The position numbers and the translations under genes were made by a program. From assembly GCF_029227915.1 (NCBI RefSeq), contig NC_079879.1:26106501-26170500 (forward strand): a stretch of DNA of 64,000 nt, in the 5' to 3' direction. This DNA is from Hydractinia symbiolongicarpus. Its lineage: Eukaryota > Cnidaria > Hydrozoa > Anthoathecata > Hydractiniidae. The notes below the pieces were generated by a model. It did not search any database and was not told where the DNA came from. It was given only the letters and a program-made list of their open reading frames with translations. Each line of letters opens with the position of its first letter. Position 1 is the stretch's first letter. Positions 38,254 through 44,766 of the stretch are shown here, piece by piece.

Positions 38254-38278
38254 TTTGTTACAAGAGTCTTGTAACAAA
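38254..38278 (+). terminator. 3'-end hairpin of the ATPase gene
   Basis: TTTGTTACAAGA (38254-38265) and its exact inverse (38267-38278) around one base. It belongs to the TTTGTTAC/GTAACAAA family seen after other genes of the element. Confidence 0.65.
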
Positions 38279-38306
38279 TCTATAGAAAAACTACAGTACT
38301 ATCCTA

Positions 38307-38912
38307 ATGATAGAATATATAAATTTCATATTACTGGTGATAGCTGTAGTGCTATTGCTGGTATTGGTTAGTTTTTGTCTTTTTTGTATTAAAAAATACC
38401 TATCACTATTGAAAATGGCTGAAACCGCAATTGACAACCTAATTTTTATCGAGGACCAGGATGATGGGAAGAGACAAAAATTGCTCGAGTGTGTGCTGAC
38501 CGGAAATAGCAAGTTATATCTTGGGAAGATGTATACGGAGGAGCAAATTCAAAAGCTCAAGAATGATGAGGTGGATAAACTTTTCACCATATACGAGGCT
38601 AAACTGTCCGGTCAAATGGTAAAGTCTCTAGGGGAGTCAATAATCCACATGTACTCCATGGGCGCCTGTACAGCCCTGGGTATAAAAAATCAAAAAGCTC
38701 TGAGTGATGACCTGGAGAATGATCCATTCCTAAACTCGGCACTCCAAAGGTTCACATGTGATCTATATTATAAGTTCGGATCACTACTATCACCAATCAG
38801 TGTAGGTTTAATAACAGGTAGGCATTATATCGCGGGAAAAAATTTAAACAATATCGATACGGATACTAAAGATGTCGGATACTCCAGTTCAGGTGACAAC
38901 GAAGAACCCTAA
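38307..38912 (+). CDS. Polinton membrane protein of unknown function, 201 aa
   Basis: ATG at 38307. A strongly hydrophobic N-terminal helix (about residues 7-30) is followed by Lys residues, giving a single-pass anchor, then a mainly helical domain (about residues 35-180). It ends in a Ser/Asp/Glu-rich tail. The last 41 bases overlap the start of the next gene in another frame, which points to co-transcription. Not recognised; probably a virion membrane or assembly protein by context. Confidence 0.75.
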   Translation: MIEYINFILLVIAVVLLLVLVSFCLFCIKKYLSLLKMAETAIDNLIFIEDQDDGKRQKLLECVLTGNSKLYLGKMYTEEQIQKLKNDEVDKLFTIYEAKLSGQMVKSLGESIIHMYSMGACTALGIKNQKALSDDLENDPFLNSALQRFTCDLYYKFGSLLSPISVGLITGRHYIAGKNLNNIDTDTKDVGYSSSGDNEEP

Positions 38913-39273
38913 AAAGGTTGAGGCCGGTAAGAGGCTGGCCGAATACAATCGTAAAAATAGGGAAGAATATAAAAGATTGCTCATGGCTCAGACGGAGGCA
39001 CAGTCAGCACCTCAGACACAAACCCAGCCGACACCTCAGACACAGTTGGAGGATCCTAAGGATATTGTAATTGAGGATTCCGTGACAGATGGTCCTAAAA
39101 ACGGTGGGGTGAACTACACAATAATGGGTGGTGGTGGTGTGATAGTTATGGTACTAATTGGTGCTTATTTCGTTTATAAAAATAAGGACAAAAATATTAA
39201 GGTGAAGGGTACCCCACCAAGTTACTCAGATAATAAAAAAACTATGAGAATGGGTAAACTTGAAATGGAATAA
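38872..39273 (+). CDS. Polinton small membrane protein, 133 aa
   Basis: ATG at 38872, inside the end of the previous gene. A basic N-terminal helix (EAGKRLAEYNRKNREEYKRL) is followed by a Gln/Thr/Pro-rich linker and a single membrane helix (about residues 86-102, GGGGVIVMVLIGAYFVY). The tail is basic. A perfect 18-base palindrome follows the stop. Not a named family to my knowledge, but the basic helix plus anchor layout recurs in cnidarian Polintons as I remember them. Confidence 0.75.
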   Translation: MSDTPVQVTTKNPKKVEAGKRLAEYNRKNREEYKRLLMAQTEAQSAPQTQTQPTPQTQLEDPKDIVIEDSVTDGPKNGGVNYTIMGGGGVIVMVLIGAYFVYKNKDKNIKVKGTPPSYSDNKKTMRMGKLEME

Positions 39274-39277
39274 AGGG

Positions 39278-39295
39278 ATAATATCGCGATATTAT
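39278..39295 (+). terminator. 3'-end palindrome of the 133-aa gene
   Basis: ATAATATCGCGATATTAT, an 18-base perfect palindrome 5 bases after the stop codon. It has a different sequence from the TTTGTTAC family but the same position relative to a gene end. Confidence 0.5.
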
Positions 39296-39305
39296 AATCT
39301 CGAAG

Positions 39306-39315
39306 TATATAAAAC
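39306..39315 (+). promoter_or_regulatory. TATATAAAAC box abutting ATG
   Basis: TATATAAAAC touches the ATG of the 75-aa gene. The same ten bases touch the ATG at 39700, and they also lie 38 bases before the polymerase ATG (44716-44725). Confidence 0.6.
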
Positions 39316-39543
39316 ATGGATAAGAAAAGTATAGTCAACGATATTTATAAAGCATCGGTCGTATGCGTTTTCGCTGTAGGCTATTCAATGCTCGGGAAAA
39401 ATGTATTAAAAATGACACCACCCTCAATTCAGAAGTTTGACCTGGAAGATACCGGAAAGCTTGTAGCCATACTCGCCGCAAGTGAAATGTCAAGAGAATA
39501 TCTGGTTAAGCAAAAAATTATACCTGAAACTATAAATATATAA
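39316..39543 (+). CDS. Polinton small protein, 75 aa, hydrophobic segment
   Basis: ATG at 39316 behind a TATATAAAAC box. It has one moderately hydrophobic stretch near residues 13-30 (SVVCVFAVGYSML), so perhaps membrane-associated. The stop overlaps the next start (TAATG). Function unknown. Confidence 0.65.
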   Translation: MDKKSIVNDIYKASVVCVFAVGYSMLGKNVLKMTPPSIQKFDLEDTGKLVAILAASEMSREYLVKQKIIPETINI

Positions 39544-39668
39544 TGTTGCGAATACTGGAATGGTTGGTCTGGGTTTTATGTCAACGTAAGAAAGTTAAGA
39601 GGATTTTACCAAAGGTGGAATACAAGGATACCGATGTCATAGACTCCGAAGCTATCGTATTAAAATAA
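39543..39668 (+). CDS. Polinton mini-protein, 41 aa
   Basis: ATG at 39543 overlaps the stop of the 75-aa gene (TAATG), ending at TAA 39666-39668. The N-terminus is hydrophobic (LRILEWLVWVLC), followed by a basic patch (RKKVKR) and an acidic tail. The TAATG coupling and small gap before the next promoter support it, but it could be chance. Confidence 0.5.
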   Translation: MLRILEWLVWVLCQRKKVKRILPKVEYKDTDVIDSEAIVLK

Positions 39669-39689
39669 CGCCACTAAATTATACCGGAT

Positions 39690-39699
39690 TATATAAAAC
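39690..39699 (+). promoter_or_regulatory. TATATAAAAC box abutting ATG
   Basis: Second copy of the ten-base box, directly before the ATG of the 141-aa gene. Both genes start ACATGG. Confidence 0.6.
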
Positions 39700-40125
39700 A
39701 TGGCTTCAATTGCAATGATGTTGGGAGGTGCCTTCGCGAACGCTTTGGCTTTCACCGGATCAAGCTATCTCTTTTCAAGTTTATCCAAGGATAGGATAGA
39801 TAAGGAACGGAAGCGACATGATCTTGCCATAGAACAGCTACAAAAGGCTCAGGTTATATGGCAACGTAAAAGACAAGAGAGGGTGGACTTTATCAATAAG
39901 CAGCTCAGACTTGAGAAGAAGGCCGAGGGTAAATTCACAGAGCTGGATGATGCGATGCGTGAATATAAAAAAGTGTTTGGAGGATCAACTCTCACGGATA
40001 TTCCGCGCGAACCCGTATTGAGCGACTTTTATACACCCGCCAATGGCCAGCATGAACGGGAATTGGCATTTATCGCGCTAAGCATGATCGGTGTCGGGGG
40101 TGCCGTGTGGTATTTCGAAAAATAG
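39700..40125 (+). CDS. Polinton protein, 141 aa, two membrane segments and coiled coil
   Basis: ATG at 39700. It has a hydrophobic N-terminus (about residues 3-27), then a long charged helix (RKRHDLAIEQLQKAQVIWQRKRQERVDFINKQL) likely to form a coiled coil, and a second hydrophobic helix at the C-terminus (LAFIALSMIGVGGAVWYF). I recall the same layout from other cnidarian Polinton proteins but know no function. It converges on the 468-aa gene with a 97-base tail overlap. Confidence 0.75.
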   Translation: MASIAMMLGGAFANALAFTGSSYLFSSLSKDRIDKERKRHDLAIEQLQKAQVIWQRKRQERVDFINKQLRLEKKAEGKFTELDDAMREYKKVFGGSTLTDIPREPVLSDFYTPANGQHERELAFIALSMIGVGGAVWYFEK

Positions 40126-41435
40126 TACGATACCGCAGGTATTATGTTACATGTGTCATGTAACATATATTCCAGATTCCACTTACGCTTTGTAACCATG
40201 TAGGTGTATATCAGACCTCCGATTCCAACTATCAAAGCCCACAGGTTTTGACTCAACCAACCGACGGCTTCCTTTGCTCTATTTAGGATCCATGATACGA
40301 TGGATCCAATTATACCCGGTAGGGACGCGGCTGCGGCACCGGCTAATCTACCCAGGAGAGATCCCAGCGCGCTCAGCTTGTTCTTTATCCATTCCCTCGC
40401 ACCGCCCTTGGTTTTTTCATGATTTTTTGTATTACCGGTGGATGACCCCCCACCTCCGGGCGTCAAAGTTTCAACCAAAAGTCCGATAACCATCCCGAAT
40501 GCCGTTAGTACACTGACAACGGTGATACCCTGCTCACGGAATAGCGTTCGTATCTTTTCACCCAATGTAGTTTCTTTGCTAAGTACCTTGGCGATTGTCT
40601 CCTTTATGCTTTTTATCTGGGTGTTAAGTTCACCCTTGAGGATATTGATGGCATCCTGGTTGGCTTCCAACTCATCGTTTAGCTTTTCCAACCTCTCGGC
40701 CACCTGCTCCCTCTGTTCATCCGTGTATGAGGGATCTTCCAACTCCTTCAACTTCATTTGTTCCTTATGGATGTTGTTCTCGATATCTACCTTTTTGGCG
40801 GTCGAGAGTTGGAGACTTCCCCGAATTTTTTGCACCGAATTATCCAATCCGCGAATATACCGCGGGTGATATTCAGCTCTAAGTGCACCATCATCGACAA
40901 GCGATACCAGGTCCTCCGCACTGTTTACCACATCTCCAGACATAGTTTCTAATTCTATATCAGTCGCATTTTCTATTTTATCCGGTGACGGTAGTCTCTC
41001 TTCTATTTTGTTTAGCCTAGCGGCCTGTCGGGGGGTTATACTACCTTTCGGTATATCGAACCCCAAACTGCGCAGCCTTTTCTTGCCCAGTAGATCTGCA
41101 ATGGTACCGGTAGACCTTAGAGATCCACCATGTGTCAGCGGTCTGTCATCACCCTTGTAGTATAATTCACCGCCACGAATCTCAAACAGATCGGTATGTA
41201 TCACGCTCGGGTTCTCGTTTGGATATTTAGTTAATAGCACCTCATAGAGTGATTTAACCCGCTCACTAGTAACTCTAGCGCGTTGAGAGGAGCCTCCACC
41301 GAATGATGTCTCCTTTTCATCAGGTGTGTGTATCTGTACCCGTGTGCGTTCCTTCGGTACCAGAGGTGTGGTTTCATCGGGACCCTCATCGGTTTGACCA
41401 TGGTCACCAAACGGATCAATATCAATGTCTGTCAT
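40029..41435 (-). CDS. Polinton protein, 468 aa, coiled coil and C-terminal membrane region
   Basis: ATG at 41433-41435 behind TAAAAC. The N-terminal ~190 residues are soluble and acidic, with a PRQAARLNKIEERLPSP-type link. A coiled coil spans roughly 205-295 (KEQMKLKELED ... LEKLNDELEANQDAINIL). Hydrophobic helices follow near 303-322, 360-382 and 398-416 (LWALIVGIGGLIYTYMV). A GGGG/Lys-rich stretch lies between the first and second. The last ~50 residues run antisense through the 3' hairpin and the tail of the 141-aa gene. Likely a membrane or virion protein; no named family. Confidence 0.75.
   Translation of the reverse strand: MTDIDIDPFGDHGQTDEGPDETTPLVPKERTRVQIHTPDEKETSFGGGSSQRARVTSERVKSLYEVLLTKYPNENPSVIHTDLFEIRGGELYYKGDDRPLTHGGSLRSTGTIADLLGKKRLRSLGFDIPKGSITPRQAARLNKIEERLPSPDKIENATDIELETMSGDVVNSAEDLVSLVDDGALRAEYHPRYIRGLDNSVQKIRGSLQLSTAKKVDIENNIHKEQMKLKELEDPSYTDEQREQVAERLEKLNDELEANQDAINILKGELNTQIKSIKETIAKVLSKETTLGEKIRTLFREQGITVVSVLTAFGMVIGLLVETLTPGGGGSSTGNTKNHEKTKGGAREWIKNKLSALGSLLGRLAGAAAASLPGIIGSIVSWILNRAKEAVGWLSQNLWALIVGIGGLIYTYMVTKRKWNLEYMLHDTCNIIPAVSYYFSKYHTAPPTPIMLSAINANSRSCWPLAGV
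40143..40167 (+). terminator. 3'-end hairpin of the 141-aa gene
   Basis: TATGTTACATG (40143-40153) and its inverse (40157-40167) around a TGT loop, 17 bases after the rightward stop. It shares the GTTAC/GTAAC core with the other hairpins. It also lies inside the leftward 468-aa frame. Confidence 0.55.
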
Positions 41436-41479
41436 GTTTTATTTTATTTAGAGGATAGTTTTTTCTTAAGATAATAGAA

Positions 41480-42079
41480 ATGGCCGATCTTAAGATTTAT
41501 CCAAAGTTACCTACTGCTCCCGAGTATTCGAGCGAGCAAGACAAGTTTAACACAAATATAGTGAATTCTCAACTTGACGAGTTGATAAAATTAAAAGGGA
41601 TATTCCAGGACAAGGAGTATAAATATGTCAAAGCACTAGAAAAATTAACGATTTCACTCTACATCTCAGAAACCTTAGCCATTTCCACCGGTATTGGTAC
41701 GATAGCAACCAGCGCTACCCTTGTTGGAATTCCCATTTCTATAGGACTTTCCAGTGTATCCATAGGTGGAGCTATATCCTGTACTATTATCTCGGCATCG
41801 ATTAAGAGATATCAAAAGAAACTAAACAAAGTCATGAAATTATGTGATGTTGTAACATCTGCGCTTTCTGTGTTTGAAAACTCTTTCTCACGAGCATTGG
41901 ATAATGATGACATTAGTCACATTGAATTTCAAACCCTGTGCGGTATATACTACGAAGCTCTGGACAAAATTACGAAAACCGACAGAAAGATGGAGAGCGA
42001 AACGCGCTACCAGTTTGAAAAAAGTCTAATGGCCGAGGTCCAAAGCCTCAGAAAGACGGTAAATCAGGAACAAGGTTAG
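41480..42079 (+). CDS. Polinton protein, 199 aa, central hydrophobic hairpin
   Basis: ATG at 41480, divergent from the 468-aa gene with 44 bases between starts. A helical N-terminal part is followed by two Gly/Ile/Ser-rich hydrophobic stretches (about residues 60-110: TGIGTIATSATLVGIPISIGL, then SVSIGGAISCTI). A helical, charged C-terminal half (about 120-195) follows. The middle could insert in membranes. Function unknown. Confidence 0.75.
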   Translation: MADLKIYPKLPTAPEYSSEQDKFNTNIVNSQLDELIKLKGIFQDKEYKYVKALEKLTISLYISETLAISTGIGTIATSATLVGIPISIGLSSVSIGGAISCTIISASIKRYQKKLNKVMKLCDVVTSALSVFENSFSRALDNDDISHIEFQTLCGIYYEALDKITKTDRKMESETRYQFEKSLMAEVQSLRKTVNQEQG

Positions 42080-42226
42080 TGATATGCGCATGTACACCAC
42101 TCGCATATTTCGTGTGCTATTTGAAAAATTAATATTTGAAAGTAAGGCGGTTTGTGACATTATGTGGCGCGATCGTCCCCCAAGACTGAGCCATAGCGGC
42201 CCTATCTGCCGACCGCCCCGCGCGTC

Positions 42227-42251
42227 ATCTTTACCAGAAACAGGTAAAGAT
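42227..42251 (-). terminator. 3'-end hairpin of the integrase gene
   Basis: ATCTTTACC (42227-42235) pairs with GGTAAAGAT (42243-42251), loop AGAAACA, 24 bases past the leftward integrase stop. It is the near-twin of the hairpin at 34025. Confidence 0.6.
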
Positions 42252-42275
42252 ACTTTTTATGTATCGCCCCCTTTT

Positions 42276-43259
42276 TCACCAACCTTGCACATAATCAGGA
42301 GGTAATTCTGTATCTTCAGGTATTAACATCAATTCCTCTTTTACAAAAGCCCGTCTGGGTCCGTCTTGAACATAGTACATTACACGGTTACCAGGTTGCG
42401 CTATTACCTCACGCAATCTATATGTGTTTTTCGACCATATTCTATCGGTTGCCCGTCTCCGCCCATCATCATGCTCTTCACCAGGTTGTAGTAGATATCT
42501 ATACAGGCCATCTTTAGGTAATTCTACTTCAGGTGGATAATTCTCTCGTTTAGCAAGAGGCACCTCTTTCATTATAATAGCATCTTTTGGTTTCATACCA
42601 ATCATCTGCGTCTTTGTATCGTTTAGCCTATCAATCAGTTTATACAGATGCTTAACCCATGTAGATGATACCTTTTCCGAATCATTCAGTTCTTGAGCAT
42701 CTTGTATTTTGAATAAATTTTCCGCAAGTATCTTGTTCAACGCCTCAACAAAAGCTGTGTGCGTATGCTTATATTTTGTAGTCGCCCTTTTAATTTCAAC
42801 CTTATGCTTCTCCAACAGCTTTGTCACATCTGCTTTGAATTCTGAACCGTTATCACATTGGAAAGTTTTCGGATAAGTTAATGGTCCTGCCTTGTAGATG
42901 TCCTCAATCATAGCGGCAACCTCTTTGGCTTTCTTACTCCTCAAAGGTCGGGCTACTTTGTATCTGGAAGCAGCATCGATTCCCGACAAAATGTACTTAT
43001 ATTTATTACCATACAGTATGTCACCGGGCATGTACAATAAATCGAATTGATGTAAATCATTAGGGGTGGTAACTTCATAATGTGGTCTTTCAACATGTTT
43101 TGGAGCGGGTAAATGTACTTGCCAAAATGCTTGTTTTGATAGCCACTTCTTAATCTCCTTTGGCTTGAAACCGAATCCTCTTAAATTCTGAACAGCCTTT
43201 TGTCCTTTCCATAAATTTTGAGGTTGATAGTAAGTCTCTTGAAGTTTAGAGTTTGACAT
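42276..43259 (-). CDS. Polinton integrase, retroviral type (DD35E)
   Basis: 327 residues, ATG at 43257-43259 behind TAAAAC. The catalytic triad is visible: D73 (QFDLLYMP), D136 (FQCDNGSE) and E172 (AFVEALNK), i.e. D-D with 35 residues to E. I see no HHCC zinc finger in the N-terminal 60 residues. The C-terminal part (about residues 265-320; DRIWSKNTYRLREVI ... YVQDGPRRAFVKEELMLI) is a small beta-rich DNA-binding module. The protein joins the element ends to target DNA. It diverges from the SAP gene with about 100 bases between starts. Confidence 0.93.
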   Translation of the reverse strand: MSNSKLQETYYQPQNLWKGQKAVQNLRGFGFKPKEIKKWLSKQAFWQVHLPAPKHVERPHYEVTTPNDLHQFDLLYMPGDILYGNKYKYILSGIDAASRYKVARPLRSKKAKEVAAMIEDIYKAGPLTYPKTFQCDNGSEFKADVTKLLEKHKVEIKRATTKYKHTHTAFVEALNKILAENLFKIQDAQELNDSEKVSSTWVKHLYKLIDRLNDTKTQMIGMKPKDAIIMKEVPLAKRENYPPEVELPKDGLYRYLLQPGEEHDDGRRRATDRIWSKNTYRLREVIAQPGNRVMYYVQDGPRRAFVKEELMLIPEDTELPPDYVQGW

Positions 43260-43358
43260 GTTTTATTTATGCACAACTTTATTTATCTCTTTTTGTTATG
43301 ATGTGGTACGATAAAAGTGCTTAAAGTTTTTTATATTTATATTTATATTAATATTAAT

Positions 43359-43628
43359 ATGTCAGACATGAATACCACACCAGATTACAAATTGATGAAA
43401 CTGAGAGAGTTGCGAGAGGTTGCTAAATCCCGTGGGGTGAAGTATATTGCTGGAATGAAAAAAGCTAAATTGATTGAGGTGATTGAGAAGAATGATCTCG
43501 ACCCATCCTACACCATCGATCTGGATACTAAGAAGGAATGGTACGGATACTGTTCAAGGTGGAGGTCAGAAAACAGGGAGGCATATCTAAAATCTCAAAA
43601 ACGTTATAACGACAAGAGATCCAAGTGA
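43359..43628 (+). CDS. SAP-domain (DNA-binding) protein
   Basis: 89 residues from ATG 43359; the frame extends upstream through an AT-rich run and I prefer the later ATG. Residues about 10-40 form a SAP/Rho-N type helix-extended-helix (MKLRELREVAKSRG ... KKAKLIEVIEKND). The tail is basic. SAP modules bind AT-rich DNA. The first 35 residues of the element's polymerase have the same kind of module, so they may act at the same sites. Confidence 0.8.
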   Translation: MSDMNTTPDYKLMKLRELREVAKSRGVKYIAGMKKAKLIEVIEKNDLDPSYTIDLDTKKEWYGYCSRWRSENREAYLKSQKRYNDKRSK

Positions 43629-43640
43629 TTGGAGATTTTT

Positions 43641-43664
43641 TTTGTTACTCAGGCGGGTAACAAA
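43641..43664 (+). terminator. 3'-end hairpin of the SAP gene
   Basis: TTTGTTAC (43641-43648) pairs with GTAACAAA (43657-43664), 12 bases past the stop, preceded by a T run. Confidence 0.6.
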
Positions 43665-43729
43665 TGTTGGTGGGTGGGTACCCATGGTGTACAGGTCACG
43701 AACCTCCAACACGATTTATAAAAATTGGG

Positions 43730-43768
43730 TTAAAGATTACAAAATCGTATATCATAGCCAAGCATGAC
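43730..43768 (+). promoter_or_regulatory. Shared leader before the 125-aa gene
   Basis: TTAAAG, then AAAATCGTATATCATA, then CCAAGCATGAC run into the ATG at 43764. The same order occurs at 44315 and 44730. Farther upstream, GGGTACCCATGGTGTA and ACACGATTTA are shared with the 44349 gene. Confidence 0.75.
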
Positions 43769-44141
43769 ATCGACAGTTGATAACAAAATGCACCCGATCT
43801 TATTCCGAAACATTGATGTGGATGGAGAGACATCACCGAGATTAACCCTACGTTACTACGATGATGAATGTCGGAGTAGTAGTTCTGTTATCATAGAGCT
43901 GTCGAGTTACGAAAATTTTACCGTGTGGGATATACCCGAAGAGTACAGGGTGAATCCCATCGTTGACAGGAAGCTTGTCTTGAAGATTCGTAGTTGTATT
44001 CGTTGTTGTAGGAATTATTATGATGAATATCATTATGATAAATATTTCCGATTCTATCCACCTCGGGTATCGGTGTCTTCAAGGAGATATCTGACAAATC
44101 GGGTTACCGATTCCATGGCCGCCGGTATTACTTTGTGTTGA
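43764..44141 (+). CDS. Polinton protein of unknown function, 125 aa
   Basis: ATG at 43764 directly after the shared leader, beginning MTST. The protein is mixed polar, with a Cys pair (IRCCRNYY) and several Tyr-rich strands, and has no membrane segment. Not recognised. Shared control with the polymerase gene suggests a role in early or replication steps, as inference. A 24-base perfect palindrome follows 24 bases after the stop. Confidence 0.65.
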   Translation: MTSTVDNKMHPILFRNIDVDGETSPRLTLRYYDDECRSSSSVIIELSSYENFTVWDIPEEYRVNPIVDRKLVLKIRSCIRCCRNYYDEYHYDKYFRFYPPRVSVSSRRYLTNRVTDSMAAGITLC

Positions 44142-44165
44142 AGGATTATGATTGAACAACCCGGA

Positions 44166-44189
44166 TTTGTTACTCGATCGAGTAACAAA
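44166..44189 (+). terminator. 3'-end palindrome of the 125-aa gene
   Basis: TTTGTTACTCGA followed at once by its inverse; a perfect 24-base palindrome, identical to the one at 44668. Confidence 0.65.
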
Positions 44190-44314
44190 AATGGACCCTC
44201 GAGGTGCTGGTGGGTGAGTACCCATGGTGTATCGATGTATGTGTGTTTTAGCGTGATGGTTGCATTACAAACAATGACACTCACGGCCCTCCGACACGAT
44301 TTAAAAAAAATGGA

Positions 44315-44353
44315 TTAAAGATTACAAAATCGTATATCATACACAAGCATGAC
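44315..44353 (+). promoter_or_regulatory. Shared leader before the 100-aa gene
   Basis: Second copy of the leader (TTAAAG ... AAAATCGTATATCATA ... CAAGCATGAC), ending in the ATG at 44349. Confidence 0.75.
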
Positions 44354-44651
44354 ATCGACATTTATTACTTCGATTTGTAACTTCCACCGAGACACATGTG
44401 TCTTAGTAGAAAATTGGGACTTAATATGGCACATTAGCAATGAACTAACGGTTCTCGAACTGATAGCTATCGCTATGTATCTCGGAATACTTGACGAACA
44501 GGATCTCGATCGAGATCTCGGGCGTAATGAGCTTTTCAAATTGGTGACCGATGGTATTATGTTACTAGCATGCACACCACCATCCGAATCGAAAACTGTA
44601 GAACAACTAAAGAAACTCGTCAGGGAGCATTATCAGTACGGTTACCCATAA
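44349..44651 (+). CDS. Polinton protein of unknown function, 100 aa
   Basis: ATG at 44349 after the shared leader, beginning MTST like its left neighbour. Mostly helical and acidic (NELTVLELIAIAMYLGIL, DEQDLDRDLG), with a possible death-fold- or FF-like helix packing, though I cannot name a family. It may be a small regulatory partner. Leader and palindrome are shared with the genes on either side. Confidence 0.65.
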   Translation: MTSTFITSICNFHRDTCVLVENWDLIWHISNELTVLELIAIAMYLGILDEQDLDRDLGRNELFKLVTDGIMLLACTPPSESKTVEQLKKLVREHYQYGYP

Positions 44652-44667
44652 TGTGATCACATGGATC

Positions 44668-44691
44668 TTTGTTACTCGATCGAGTAACAAA
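44668..44691 (+). terminator. 3'-end palindrome of the 100-aa gene
   Basis: Identical to the palindrome at 44166 and 16 bases past the stop. It lies just upstream of the polymerase promoter. Confidence 0.65.
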
Positions 44692-44715
44692 TTAATCTTT
44701 TTATAGTTTCATGAT

Positions 44716-44766
44716 TATATAAAACCATCTTAAAGGTTCAAAATCGTATATCATACACAAGCATGA
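44716..44766 (+). promoter_or_regulatory. TATA box and shared leader before the polymerase gene
   Basis: TATATAAAAC (44716-44725), then TTAAAG (44730), AAAATCGTATATCATA and CAAGCATGAC ending in the ATG at 44763. This third leader copy combines both motif classes of the element. Confidence 0.75.

Noticed and set aside
38291-38512. Minus-strand frame opposite the 201-aa membrane gene
   Set aside because: Shadow of the rightward gene; no promoter motif or hairpin in that orientation.
42084-42305. 73-codon frame between the 199-aa gene and the integrase
   Set aside because: It runs through the integrase 3' hairpin and into the integrase end. A short DIMWR match to the end of the 111-aa protein may be a relic, but it is too short to support a gene.
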